Shown here one piece after another: positions 37,004 to 48,299 of a DNA stretch of 64,000 nt. The position numbers and the translations under genes were made by a program. The DNA lies in NCBI GenBank assembly GCA_026260175.1, contig JAKCWW010000564.1:471-64470 (forward strand), given 5' to 3'. Under the pieces are notes generated by a model. That model made no database searches. It saw nothing but the letters and a program-made list of their open reading frames with translations, and was not told the origin of the DNA. The stretch's first letter is position 1. The number at the start of each line of letters is the position of its first letter. Origin of the DNA: Reticulitermes lucifugus (taxonomy: Eukaryota; Arthropoda; Insecta; Blattodea; Rhinotermitidae).

Positions 37004-37310
37004 TTAATCATTATGGTTACTGCATCCTGTCACACGGACATGGCGCCAAGTCCTGTCCTCGGGCGGAAAACATAATTCTGCTCCACCAGCACGCCGCTGT
37101 TTTGCTGTAGCACCTCTCTGATGACCTCGTCCACTTCGTGGTGCAGGTTGGTGTAACTGGCTGAAGCTATTACTCTTGTGACTGAGGAGAGGTGACAGCA
37201 CTTGTGGTGAACCTTCAGCATCATCATCATCTTCTTCTTCTCCACAACTGTCAGAAGGACTCACTAATCGTTCACGACGTTTCAAACTCAGCTCCAATCG
37301 TCGCAAGAAC
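37004..37310 (-). CDS. Last identified exon, with conflicting reading frames at the 3' end
   Basis: The acceptor is TACCACATAG|GTTCTT. In the phase set by the previous exon it reads FLRRLELSLKRRERL, then an acidic run (GEEEDDDDAEG), and ends with TAA at 37004-37006. The part after about 37150 in this frame is Arg/Gly/Ala-rich and unconvincing. A second frame, one base ahead, reads LHHEVDEVIREVLQQNSGVL and ends with TGA at 37030; it has GC-biased third codon positions and looks like real coding sequence. Either the genome or the assembly carries a one-base insertion or two-base deletion near 37150-37160, or the frames are used alternatively. The true C-terminus is therefore uncertain. Confidence 0.65.
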
Positions 37311-37617
37311 CTATGTGGTATGAAGACTGCATTATTAAATGCTTACTACCAACACTTAGTCTTTTGTCTTATAATCCATCTATTTTGATGCTGCTTGCCC
37401 TCTTCCATACCTTCCCCTCCAACACCTCTTCTATCTCCTTCATCTTTCCACTTCCCTCCTATCCTACACTACATTTATCATAGCCGCACCTCCTTGCATC
37501 TACACCCATCTCCTCCAGCAATCTATCCCCCTTCCCCTAAGCTCCATCTTCCAGGTAAGATTGTGTGGAAGAGAATATGGTACATGAATTATGAAACAGC
37601 AGTAACAGTGGTGTTAC

Positions 37618-37718
37618 CTTATCTGGTGTCCAATAGTCTTTAGCCTGCTCACTTTTCTGTGAGGTTTTGTCAGATCCTCGTGTGCCATTATCTTGGGCAG
37701 CATGTGACTTGTTACTTC
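37618..37718 (-). CDS. Exon: cytoplasmic tail, basic segment
   Basis: The acceptor is TTTATTTCCAG|GAAG and the donor is GATAAG|GTAACA. In phase 0, which the previous exon demands, it reads through without a stop and encodes residues 1388-1420, including KPHRKVSRLKTIGHQIR. The longer open frame seen in another phase here is not compatible with its neighbours. With the start of the next exon it makes a strongly basic amphipathic stretch (about 1405-1436). Such a stretch could bind calmodulin or membrane phospholipid (inference). Confidence 0.82.
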
Positions 37719-39445
37719 CTGGAAATAAAATATAGGAAACTAATAACATGTAAGGAAGATGTAACATTCTCACAACACTGACTATGAAAGTGCCTGTAAA
37801 TCTGGGTATCATACATCTTCCATGCAATAGATATACATAAATGAGTTCATTACCAAGAAATTGCACAACAAAATACACTTATCCACATATGGCAGACTAC
37901 TCTAACATGTTGCTAAAAAATGCTGGTATTTGTCTACCAGAATATATGGCATTGCACTCCAGAAGAACATGATCTTTAAGTTTAATATGGTCTGGGCATG
38001 TAACTGATGTGGGAAAACAAATTTATATACAGTGCTGGTGGAGAAACATTATGGAAAGTATCTACGGGAAGCAGACAGACATGTTCTTACGAAATCATGC
38101 AAGAGCTCAGCAGGATAACCAGTCTGTAGGTTGAGTTTTGAACCTGGGATCTCCCAAATACAAAGCAGGAGTGAGCACTGCTCAACCACAGTGTTTGTTA
38201 AGTATGGATTGTAAGTTTATGGTTTTAAAGAGAGTAAATTTGGTCCTGCAAGCACCATCCCATGCAGGCAGAAAAGAGTTGTAGAGGTGAATCTTTATGC
38301 TGTTAATCTGAGCACAAGGTGGAGGTGAGTTAATGGCCTGGACTCGACACTTTATGCCATGGGAAAAATTCTTGGATGTGGAGTTTGATGGCTGCCAGAG
38401 ATGACTTGGGCATGGTGTTGATACAACTGCTGGCCCTGCGGGAGTTAATTAGTTATAGTTTAATCTTAACCTTTTGAAGACGTACATTTGCAGTCCAGAA
38501 ATTCACGTTATATATTTCAGCAACAAGGAAATTTACTGCATTTTTAAGACATGCTGCACAATCCTTGTTTTATTTTCCACAAAATGCCTCTTATTTCATA
38601 ATCATCTTTTTCTGTTCAGATAATATGTTTTTATAAACCACGTGATAAAATTTAAATACCTACCCCAGTAGGATAAAGGTTAAGATACAAATAAACAGTA
38701 TGTAATATGGGATTTAATAAAAATGTGTAAGGAACAATACTGGTTTTACTTGTAATTCAGTAACTTCATTTTATTAAAGAAGTGTCCTTGATGATAAATT
38801 AAGAATGCCAGAAACATGGTAGATATGGAATGAATTAAGTTTTACTGGTAAAGTTTTGTATTTGATGGCTATGCATGGTAAATGATTACTTATACTCAAC
38901 CATGGAAAGCAGTTCCATGGATTGGCCCCTCTTGATGTCTCCCTTGCGTTGTTACTTTCTGCTTTTCCTCCACTAGAGCTATTCTGTTCAAGTGATAACC
39001 ATGTGACAAGCTATTAGCAACATTAGCTGATTAGTGCAGGCTAGAGGACAGCTGGATAAGAATACAAACAGCAGGCAGGGTGTGGGATGCTTCAAATGCT
39101 GTCATGCCCAACATCCATGCAACTTCTGTCTAGAGTCCCAGTATAGATCATAAAGGTAAAACTCAAACTTGTATGCCTCAATAACAGGATACCACTCCTG
39201 AACTAGTGAACACATATATTTTTGCAAAACTATAAAATTTGGGGTTTGGAGCTAAGAATTTTTTTAATGCAACGTTTCTAGCCACTACGAAGAGGTGGGC
39301 ACTTATTCAGACCATGTTGTTGGCTTGTTTATGCTTTGTGGGCAAAATATTTTAATCAGTGTGAAATTGTAAATGTTAAAGTTTATCTCTCATTTATACA
39401 CAGAGGAAATTACTGGTACAGAATTAATATGAGTTAAAAACAAAA

Positions 39446-39755
39446 GGTAAAGACAACTGAAGTTGTCCCTGTGTACGCCATGGAGGCATGTGTAGAGGGA
39501 TTGGAGGTATGGCTTGATCTTAATGTTGGCGCTAAGTGGAGGTGAGTAATAAGCTTCTTGCTGCAGCAGCTTTACCCATTTGGGGCCACCAGTACCCAAT
39601 GAACAGAAAGGCTTGATGGGCCCCAGAGCCAGTGTGGATAATTTGGAGGAGAAAAAAGCCCTGTGCCCCCTGCTGGGAATTAAAGCACGATTCTTCAATC
39701 GCCCAGCCCACAGCCTGTTCATTGTACTGACTGCACTATCCTGTTTCCCATCATA
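39446..39755 (-). mobile_element. Aged SINE of family S1 in an intron
   Basis: The order matches the copies at 8250 and 19286 (TACGCCATGGAGGCATG, TTGGCGCTAAGTGGAGG, TGGGCCCCAGAGCCAGTG, GCCCAGCCCACAGCCTG), but most family CpGs are now TG or CA. It lies in the intron between exons 41708-41558 and 37718-37618. The open frames across it are SINE read-through. Confidence 0.78.
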
Positions 39756-40685
39756 TAGTCCAAAACTGTTACTTTTCCAGAAATAATATTTACCTAATGA
39801 CTAATAACTGATGTGTAAGTGTACACAGACAGGATTCAGTCTTAATGTGTTTTTTTACCATCTCAGTATGTTGCTGTTGGCCAGTTTGAAAGTAATGTGG
39901 ATGAGGACCAAGGGTCTACTTTTTCCCACCCCTGCACTAGAGATATACTAATTTGTTACTATGCCTTCTAGTAGTTATCATGTTATCAATTTTTGTTGAA
40001 ATATCATTACAACATTTAATGATTTTTTTTGTACATAATGTATGAAGCATGAAATTTAATAAACATTTCTTTTAATCACTTCAAGGGGCACTAACTGATA
40101 GACTGTAGCAATGTGGTATGATGGTACTAATGAAATATTGATCACAGTTACTTTCTCTTTCGTATATAAGTTTACTCTCGGATACTAGTGAAGAGCAAAA
40201 TGATGCAAGTAATCATGATCATGGTTTAAGCAGTAGATATTGCCGGCTCAGCCACACACCAACACTCGCATCTAGAAACATGATGAACAAGTAATGATAA
40301 TGGTATTACACAAAATGTGGAATATAAAGGCACTTTGTCCATAATGTTGGTATTTATCTACCAGACTTTAAGGTGTGACAACCCAAAAAACCATTATGTA
40401 AACACTGAGTGCCATGAAAACCAAAAGGTTTATAACATTATTCATTTGTAGTTTATGTAGTGATGCTGTGACTATGGTGCCAAGCGATAGTGAATAATGA
40501 AATATAAAGGACATAGAAGGAAGCAGTCTTGTCCAGATTTAAGGTATTATCCTGCAACTGCCTGGAGGGACTGAGGAAAACTATAAAATCTTGGCATATG
40601 CAGTATCTTGGCTAAGATTTGAACCACATACCCCTTGAAGACAAGTGAGAAATATTACTGCTTGGACTAACTTGTAAATAATTAA

Positions 40686-40960
40686 ACGTTGTCCTTGTCC
40701 ATGCCATGAAGGCATGTAGGGGGAGCTCAATTTATTCTTAACCTTGGCGCTAGATGGAGTTGAGTTGTCAACTTCAAGCTCCGGCTGCTTTATTCCCAGG
40801 AAAGAACCCTGATACCCGTTGAACAGGGGGCTAGGTGGGCCCCAGATTTGGTCTGGGCATTTTGGAGAAGAGAGAAACCTCTTGCCCCTGTCAGGATTTG
40901 AGCTCTGTATTGTTCAGCCAGTAGTACAGGCTCTATACTGACTACACTATTCTGGCTTGA
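40686..40960 (-). mobile_element. Aged SINE of family S1 in an intron
   Basis: The shared blocks are CATGCCATGAAGGCATG, CTTGGCGCTAGATGGAG, CCAGATTTGGTCTGGGC and CTACACTATTCTGGCTTG, in the same orientation as 39446. It is CpG-depleted. Confidence 0.78.
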
Positions 40961-41557
40961 CTAATTCGTTTGGTGAGAGTTTAGCACTCTTTACATGTTG
41001 TGGTCTAAACATGGTTCCAGTGCAAAAATGTTTATACTGTAGCAGGCAAGTTTTAACTTATGGGATTCTGGTGTAAGTTATGCACAGAAGTGGTTCATTA
41101 ATTCGTATGATTGTTATCCTTAGTTGTTACTAGTCTCACCATATACATGGACCAAACCATCTGAAGAAAAGAGTTGGTGTCTCAAGTTCTTCCTAGAACT
41201 TCTTGTCTTACGTGGTTTTACCTAAAGACATTACTAATGATGTGCGTTCACCAACAGTACATACCAGTTGTGTCACATTAGTGACCATGAAGATGGCCCT
41301 TTTCTGGGATGTAACAGCTTGTTACCAGACTCTCAAGAGGAAACTGCTGCCTTCATTTCAGGGGAGGAGAATGTCATTGGGGTGGAGGCGGGAGTTGCAG
41401 GATATATGGAATGGGAGGACAGGAACTGGGTGGGAAGGTGCTGGAAGGTAATAACTAGCAACCAGTTGCTACCCCACCACATGGTGTCATATCCCAAAAG
41501 ACAGCAATCTTCAAAAGTACAATACTTTCTAAAGAGCCATGTGGTACACTGACTTAC

Positions 41558-41708
41558 CTCCCCTGTGTCCTCCCCAGATGCTTCAACTGAGATATGTCCC
41601 TTACTGTCATTTTCCCAGTCCAAATCTCTCTGTCCTGTGAGTCTACTAGGCCAGGACACTCGGTCAGGATTGACAGTCTTCTCTGATGAACTACAAACAG
41701 TTGTTTCT
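41558..41708 (-). CDS. Exon: cytoplasmic tail (after GC-AG intron)
   Basis: The acceptor is TTATTTTACAG|AGAAAC and the donor is GGGGAG|GTAAGT, a full consensus. It encodes residues 1338-1387, polar and acidic (for example DRVSWPSRLTGQ and ENDSKGHISVEASGEDTGE). Repeats flank it on both sides: a decayed SINE about 70 bases upstream of the acceptor (41781-42011) and fold-back repeat remains just past the donor. The open frame extends into both repeats; those parts are not coding. Confidence 0.85.
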
Positions 41709-41780
41709 CTGTAAAATAACATGCTCTGTCTTGTATTATTTTGGCAAAGTTTGGAAAGGGTGTACTTCATAATGGAAAAT

Positions 41781-42011
41781 TGTTCCTCTGCATGCCATGA
41801 AGGCATGTGAGGAAATGGAGGTACAGCTCCACTCTTTAACCCCTGGGAAAGGAGCCTGTGAACCCATTGGATAGGAGGCTGGGTGGTTCCCAGAGCCAGT
41901 ATGGATGCTTTGGAAAGAAAATAATTTCACTGTGCTGGAAATTGAACCTTGATTCCTCAGTCATCCAGCCCTTAGTCAAGTCACATTACTGACTATGCTA
42001 TCCTGGCTTCC
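41781..42011 (-). mobile_element. Aged SINE of family S1 next to a splice acceptor
   Basis: The shared blocks are CATGCCATGAAGGCATG, GGATAGGAGGCTGGGTGG, CCAGAGCCAGTATGGATG and CTATGCTATCCTGGCTTC. It lies inside the GC-AG intron (41709-42571), about 70 bases upstream of the acceptor of exon 41708-41558. Confidence 0.78.
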
Positions 42012-42571
42012 TGTTCTCTATAATGCATACATAAAAATGTATTCTTTGCAATTTATTAAGCTTACTTGAAAATGGGAGCAATGAAATTGAGATTAGTGAA
42101 AGTCAGTCATACCAAATATTAACAAAATCTGTGGATACGTCCATTATAGCCTTATACAAACTAGGTGTTACTTTTAAGTACAGTTAAAAATGTTAATAGC
42201 CCTTCCACTTTTAGTGAAAGTCTTTGGTTCTGAATTTTAAAACGGTGTGTTGAATTGTTTAGGTGACAATACTAGGCCACAGGCAGGTTGACATGACCCC
42301 ACGTATGAAAATCTCTTTCTTTCTTGGTAAAGAATGCCTAAAACGGAGCAGGGGAACAGCAGTGATTAAAGTTAACATCTAAGTATCGATAATAATTATG
42401 ATGCTAAAGAAGAAGATAACAAGGAATTAAATTTCATATTCTGAAATTCAACTAAATGTGTGGCACAGAAATTCTGTGTGTACCCAGAGTAATAGCAAGT
42501 AAATAGTTACAGTAAACTGCATAAAATGTTTCCTTTATAATTAATGAGTCATCATTAAATAGCATTCTTGC

Positions 42572-44106
42572 CTGGTTGAATTGAGGCTCTCTGAAGATGA
42601 TGAAGAAGTGACGCATGGCTGGTTACGTATTCTTGATCGCTTAGGGCTGGGTTTGCGTGGAGCTGTGGGGCGGTAGTACTGTTCTTTTCCAGGAACATCC
42701 AAGAATGTTGTTATCTTAGTGGGGCTGGGAGTCTTATTACCCCCACCTCCACGAGATGCTGATCGTCTTTCTCGCCTTCGCCCTGTCGATTTGCGATGCT
42801 GTTGTACTGTTGTGCTTGGTTGAATTCTGTTGAGGGGGCAATCTGAACTGGGGCAGTCATATAGCCCATCTGAGTCTGTAAAAGGTAACTGATCTGATTT
42901 GTGTCGTCCATAAAACAATGGCGAGAAGCGTCCGAGCCCACCTGTCTTATCACTGAGTGGACTTTCACTGCGTGAGCTCACAGGACTGAGATGCTTTTCA
43001 CAAATACCTGGATCTGCTTGCACTACAATGGCAGGGAGCTGTAGAGAAGACTTGCTGCTGTGTATGGAGGTTGGGGCCAAGAGCTTACAGGAGTCAAGGC
43101 CAGTGTCAACACTGCTGCACTTCATGACAGGAGATGCTGACAGTAACGGTAAGCCAAGGATTGTCTTCCCATTTTCCAGAAGCTCTTTACCTATAAACAC
43201 TTCTAACTCCTTTGCACTTTTCAGTTCTCCATCTTCAATCTTCTCATCCAGATGATCAGTACCTATTCCTTCATCATTGGACTCCAAAAAAAGGTCATCA
43301 GACAGTGTTTCAGAATCCGAACGGCCTCTACAGTGGCCTCCTTGCAGTCCATGGTCCTCAGGAGGCCTTTTGGCTTCCTCCTCAGGTTGGGTGAGGCAGG
43401 TTGTGTTGACAGGAGTGCAAAGCAATGGTGAAGGCTTTCTCTGAATGAGGCTGTGTCCAGGAAGGACTGTGGTACCAGGACTGCAGACTGAGTTTGAACC
43501 TGGAGGATCCTCCACTTCTGAAGGACATAATGGGTTACTGGATCCACACCTAGATGGTCCAGGGCTTGCCATGGAACTGTATCCTGATGAACTAAGATTG
43601 GACTCGGAGGCTGTACGGTCAGCACGTGAGCACATGGAGAATGGACTGAGGTAACACATGCCTACACTGCTACCTGAAACACCTGGATGTGTTCCTCCAG
43701 TCTTGGCTGCTGGAGAGATTGATTCTGTGTCTGATTCAGCCTCACTCATGTTGCAAGTAATGGTGATGAGTGGTGGGGGACAGGGTAAATCTAATGAGTT
43801 TGGTTTGTCCAGTTCTTTGAGCAGACGACGTGGATTTTTCCCCGGAAAAGGGAAGTTCGTTTCCATGTGACCACTTTGTTGAGGTGGTGGAGAACCAAGG
43901 AGATGGATAAAAGAAACATGATGTGTAGGTGATGGCTGCTGGATCGTGAGCAGTGGAATCACCGGCCGTGAATGGACAGGTTCACTTTCACAGCAGCCTG
44001 TCTCACCACCAGAACATTCCTCACTGTTGTCCCCACCGGCAGAGGCCTCATCGTCATCCACCACCAACACAGGACCCGAATTGTTAAATATGGGAGGGGA
44101 GCAAAC
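42572..44106 (-). CDS. Exon: largest cytoplasmic-tail exon, ends at a GC donor
   Basis: The acceptor is TATTTTCAG|GTTTGC. It encodes residues 826-1336, disordered and strongly Ser/Pro-rich, with an acidic start (VVDDDEASAGG), ASESNLSSSGYSSMASPG, an acidic block ESNDEGIGTDHLDEKIEDGE, and a basic serine-rich block RRRERRSASRGGGG near the end. The open frame runs to a stop at 42541, but the protein tail there is short and unremarkable. The sequence CCAG|GCAAGA at 42571 is a GC-type donor. It leaves two bases (AG), exactly what the next exon (phase A|GAA) needs to restore Arg. I therefore end the exon at 42572. No ordinary GT donor with that phase is close by. Confidence 0.85.
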
Positions 44107-44625
44107 CTGAAAATAATAGTGCTTTTCTTGATATGTTATTGCATGATTCCCATTAGGTGTATGAAATCACTAAATGTTGAAAGCTTTGGGTCTTCCTAAT
44201 AAAAACGGACTATTTCATCATTCAACATCACTTGTGTAGCGGCCAGGTTCTTAAGATGCAAGCAAACAAATGTATTGAATCACCTCAGAATAATAAAATA
44301 TTGGACTTTCCAAAAGTTTTCTCTGTATGGAACCCCAGACCAATAACAATTATTTAGTAAAACCTGAATATTGTGAAACATGTTTGTATAGCCTAAAATA
44401 AATGGACATTTAATCAAAAACACTGAAGCATAGTATAATCAAACATAATCAATTGGTTTAAAGTGACTTTTTTGTGACTTCTTTGGTCTGTGAATTATGA
44501 TTTCAAAGATTTCTTTAGGTTCTCTCTTTTGAACCACTGCTGTACAGGAGTTTTGAAAATAAAGTTTCTTGTAGCAGTGAAAATATTACAATTACAGCAA
44601 CTTCCTATCTTCTGGGGGGGGNGGG

Positions 44626-44770
44626 GTAAAGGCAGCCGGAGCATTGGGCTGACAAGCTTGCCACCTTCATGTGCCGATTGTGTAGAAATTCTGGGAGCCT
44701 CAACCTCTTGGAGCCCTAAGGGACTCTCCAAGCCTGGAATGGGATGGCTTCCTATTTCTTTTAATGACAT
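44626..44770 (+). mobile_element. Short repeat of family S5 (intronic copy)
   Basis: This shares AAAGGCAGCCGGAGCATTGG, CTGGGAGCCTCAACCTCTTG and GGGATGGCTTCCTATTTC with the copy in the Tigger element. It lies in the intron between exons 46175-45255 and 44106-42572. A G-run containing one unknown base (44622) precedes it. It is more CpG-depleted than the copy at 3391. Confidence 0.6.
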
Positions 44771-45254
44771 ATTATTACTTGTTAAGGGTCTGTATAGCAC
44801 AATTAGAGAACAAGTGAAGTAACTTATCAAATAAAAGTGGGAATTGCTTTCTGGCCTTTTTCTGATATGTGTCTATCCATTAATTTCAAACTAGTTGTCA
44901 GAAAACAAACAACACATGCACATTATGTGCTTGAAGAGGGTGGAAAAGAATATGAGAAGTGTTGTAGCTTGTGTGAAATTTTAATCTGAGAAATGATGGT
45001 TGGATGGTTTTTTAAAACTCTTGAATAAATAAATAAGCAAACAAATAAGTAAGAAAATATGTAAAGAGGCTAGTATATACCAGCCTGAAATGGCTAGTAA
45101 AATTTCTCGTTTCAGAAATTTGTCAGACTAGTCTCAAGATGGAGGCAGTGGGTACCTTCAAAACATTGTTGTGTGTCTACAATACACATATTTAAAATTT
45201 TTGTTTTTCATGGACATGTAGGAAATCTCTTACTGAATATATGGTGAACCTTAC

Positions 45255-46175
45255 ATTCATTTTGAATGGAAGTTGTAACTGGATGGATTTGGTTTCTTCA
45301 TGTTCATCCGGAGCTGAAGAAGCAGTTAGGTATGATTCACACTTAGAAACTTTGTCAGTCACCTCTACTGCAACCACTTCCTCCCCATCTTCCTCTTCAT
45401 CATCATCACTGTTTGTAACTGTGATGAAAGGTAAGTGCACCTGCTCACTAGTTGCTGCTGAGTTGATCTGGTCATCTCTACTTCTCAAATATGGAGGAGC
45501 ACTTCGAGGCATGATGGGTGTAAGGGCAGGAGATGGGGCAGGTGTCGCAAGTGGTGTCGGAACTTCCCGAATAGGTGAGAGACACTTGCTGATTCCACTG
45601 CTTGGTATTTCCAACAAGATTGTAGGAGGTTGAAGCAGATTGCTGCCTCCACCGACAGTTCTGTAGGCACTAAGGGCATCCAACACCGGGACCTCTATGG
45701 TATTGCTGTGGTTATGATAATGGAAGGGATGAGGCAGGGGAGGGGAGTCTAGTGTGAAGCTGGAAGATGACATTGGTGTTGGGACAGATGAGGTGGAGGA
45801 CTCATCTGACCCTGCGGCATCATCTTGAGGACTGGATGCAGTTGGAGTGGTGGATGGTGACTTCTGTATGGCTGAACCTGACGTGGCAGATGAGAAGTTA
45901 CGGAACATTGCCAAGATTGAATCAGCACTTGGATTTTTGACCGGCCTTCCATTCTGCAGTAACAGCCGGTTGGGACGACGGTTGGCCAGCAGATCTGTCA
46001 CCATCTGTCCACCTCTAGCCAGAGTAAGAGATGCATCCAGACTCGACATGGAGTCACTGCCTTGGTTACTGCTGGTGCTGTGTGGGGATCGAGCGTCGCC
46101 CGCTGGGGAAGGTGGGGTGCTGTTTGAACGAGGCAGACCAGAGAGTTGTGGATGACGAGTGTGGTTTCCTTCAAC
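45255..46175 (-). CDS. Exon: cytoplasmic tail, Ser/Pro-rich
   Basis: The acceptor is CGTAATCACAG|GTTGAAG. It encodes residues 519-825 in phase 0. Features are SP/TP-rich stretches, MVTDLLANRRPNRLLLQNGR, a hydrophobic island SILAMFRNF (604-612), a His-rich patch, and an acidic cluster of about 12 residues (SDDDEEEDGEE). Two donors are possible, and both keep phase 0: AAT|GTAAGG (exon end 45255, the better consensus) or TCA|GTAAGA (exon end 45234, seven residues more). Alternative use of both is possible. No catalytic domain is visible. Confidence 0.87.
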
Positions 46176-46744
46176 CTGTGATTACGTATAAAAAATTCTG
46201 TAATACTATATGCCAGGGGTGACCACTGTGCGGCTCATGCACATCACTGGTGCATCTCACACAAGTTGCTCGTAAAAAATGAATTAAGGTAGTTTACATG
46301 CACACGAGGCTGACTGTGAATGGTGTTTTGAAAATTCTCTAAAGAAAGAAGACTCATAACTACCTGAAACTAACCTATTGTAGTTGGATGAATAGAATTA
46401 AAAAGCCAGCAAATAAGGGAAATATATTGTTTTATTCATGGATTAGTGTATTCCTCAACAAGCAGTAGTTCCTTGTGTCACAAACAGCAAGTGCTGGCTG
46501 TGATCTCTGAGGCAAGGAGAGTGTTGCTGCCATATATTTGGCTTGATAAATGAAGACATGGCTTTTGTCTAAGTTTTGCGTGCGAAAGTGTGACTTCTGA
46601 ACCTCGTCTAGTTGGCCACCCCTGGTATATGCACACAAATTCACATTGTAATTTTAAAGACCAAGTGTAACATTTCTGCTGTTCTGGTGAGTTCTGGAAA
46701 CATTCTTACATTATAAGTACTGTGAAAAGGGAAATAGTGTATTG

Positions 46745-46915
46745 AGGATTCTGGTCTTCTGGGATGTTATGCTGGGTAGTAGAGTTAACAGATCCTGATG
46801 ATTCTAGGGAACATAGTGCCTTCAAATTGTGGGACATGTTAATGCCACTGAACAGGGTGAAATCCCAGAAGACCTGGGTCCTCAAAATCAATGCTGTGGC
46901 AACCTCAAATCTCAG
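46745..46915 (+). mobile_element. Fold-back element (family F), aged
   Basis: The left end GGTCTTCTGGGATGTTATGC, right end ATCCCAGAAGACCTGGGTC and tail GCTGTGGCAACCTCAAATC are present. The inner arms have diverged. It is downstream of nothing coding on this strand and lies in the intron between 47941 and 46175. Confidence 0.65.
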
Positions 46916-47764
46916 ACACAGATTAAGATCAACATTGAGGAAGAATACTCATTTAAAGAAGAATTATACACAAGATTGAACATACATGACCAAAACTTTA
47001 ACACGCTTGCAAATGTGGATGCATGCACATATACACATTGACACATGGTTGACAGAATGTCAGTAAGCCTATTAATTAAGAAACAAATCAATAAAATTAA
47101 ATGCATACATCTGAATGAAGTAAATAGTTTCAATATGAATTTAATGACATAATCATAAAATACATCATAAATATGAGGCCACTACAAGTATTCAGTGTGA
47201 CAAAAGTTACATGAGTGGCGAAAAGCACCATAAGAGGGATCTTGATTTACACACTTAATCTAATTTTTGTATAAACAGTGAAATCAAGAAAGGTAAGATG
47301 GGTTGGAAAGATAGCTGAAATTTGGGAGAATGCAGATTACATACACAGTTTCTGTTGGGAAACCATCTGAAAACTGTTCAATTGTAAGATGGATGAGATG
47401 GTAACTGGATGGAACTGAGAGAGGATTGCTTTCTTTGGTTTTGCCACCAGACAGATAGTCACAGGTGTATGCAGTGGGGACACGAATTGTTACTAGTGTA
47501 GGGTGAAATAAAATTAACAAATTACATCGTAATTTAAACACATAAGCTTATGTTGTTGGGCAATGAGAAATGAATGGAAGCAGATGTGCCTAAAATAGCA
47601 CAAAAAAAAAAAAGATTGGAGACAACAATGGCGGGATGATGGAAGGATCAAGTGAGATTCAGTACAGAAGAGGGAAGACATGGGATAAAGTAATGTTGCT
47701 GAAATTGTGGAAAGGATGTTGACAGAGATATCTGAGGCTTCAACTTTGAAAGTGATGTGTAATG

Positions 47765-47785
47765 GTGATGATGATGACGACGATG

Positions 47786-47823
<38 letters not shown>
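47765..47823. repeat. GAT/GAC tract followed by (AAC)12
   Basis: A trinucleotide tract inside the intron between exons 48299-47941 and 46175-45255. On the minus strand it could read as poly-Leu/Ser frames, but these are out of the spliced model. Confidence 0.95.
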
Positions 47824-47824
<1 letters not shown>

Positions 47825-47940
47825 CTGGTAATAACATTAATCAAAAGCAGGGTGCTAAACATATAGTGCTTGGAACAGTCACATGAACGTGGTGCACTGA
47901 GTCATAAAATACCTACAGTCAGTTTAATTACAATGATTAC

Positions 47941-48299
47941 CTCTGACCCAGAGCTCATTTCTGCAGAGACTTTGCTAAGAAGCCTTGCAAATGTGACCTT
48001 CTTCTCCATCTTGGCATCACCGCTGGACAAGGCAACAGTAGAGAGTGCAGACTGTGAGTCTGACATTGCTGTGCTAAATGTTGTTTCTGTCTCCTCTCCA
48101 TCTGCTTCCCCTTCCTTGCCCTTATCAGTCTCTTTGACCTTCCGTTCACTCAACTGGATCAGCTCACCCAGACTCACTTTTCGTTGATGGTGATGATTTG
48201 CTGATGGTGTAATGAGCTGTTGAAGAATCTGCTTCTTTTCAGCAATGTTCTTCTTAGTTGGTGTTGAGTTGTTGCGTTTCTTACGTGGGGATGGAGTCC
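47941..48299 (-). CDS. Exon: cytoplasmic tail with KVTF motif
   Basis: The acceptor is AATCCTCCAG|GGACT and the donor is TCAGAG|GTAATC. It encodes residues 400-518. A basic start (TPSPRKKRNNSTPTKK) is followed by a predicted helix, an acidic lysine-rich stretch, and KKVTFARLLSKV. KVTF (499-502) fits the R/K-V-x-F consensus by which proteins dock protein phosphatase 1. That motif is short and common, so a PP1 link is only a hypothesis. The exon lies about 8.1 kb downstream of the previous one, and small exons in that intron cannot be excluded. The exon ends in phase 0 and the next begins in phase 0. Confidence 0.87.

Noticed and set aside
37395-37560. Pro/Ser-rich plus-strand frame
   Set aside because: It is a pyrimidine-rich stretch in the intron of the minus-strand gene, not a coding sequence.
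41333-41806. 157-codon minus-strand frame taken as one gene
   Set aside because: Only 41558-41708 is an exon; the flanks are fold-back repeat and intron bounded by clear splice sites.
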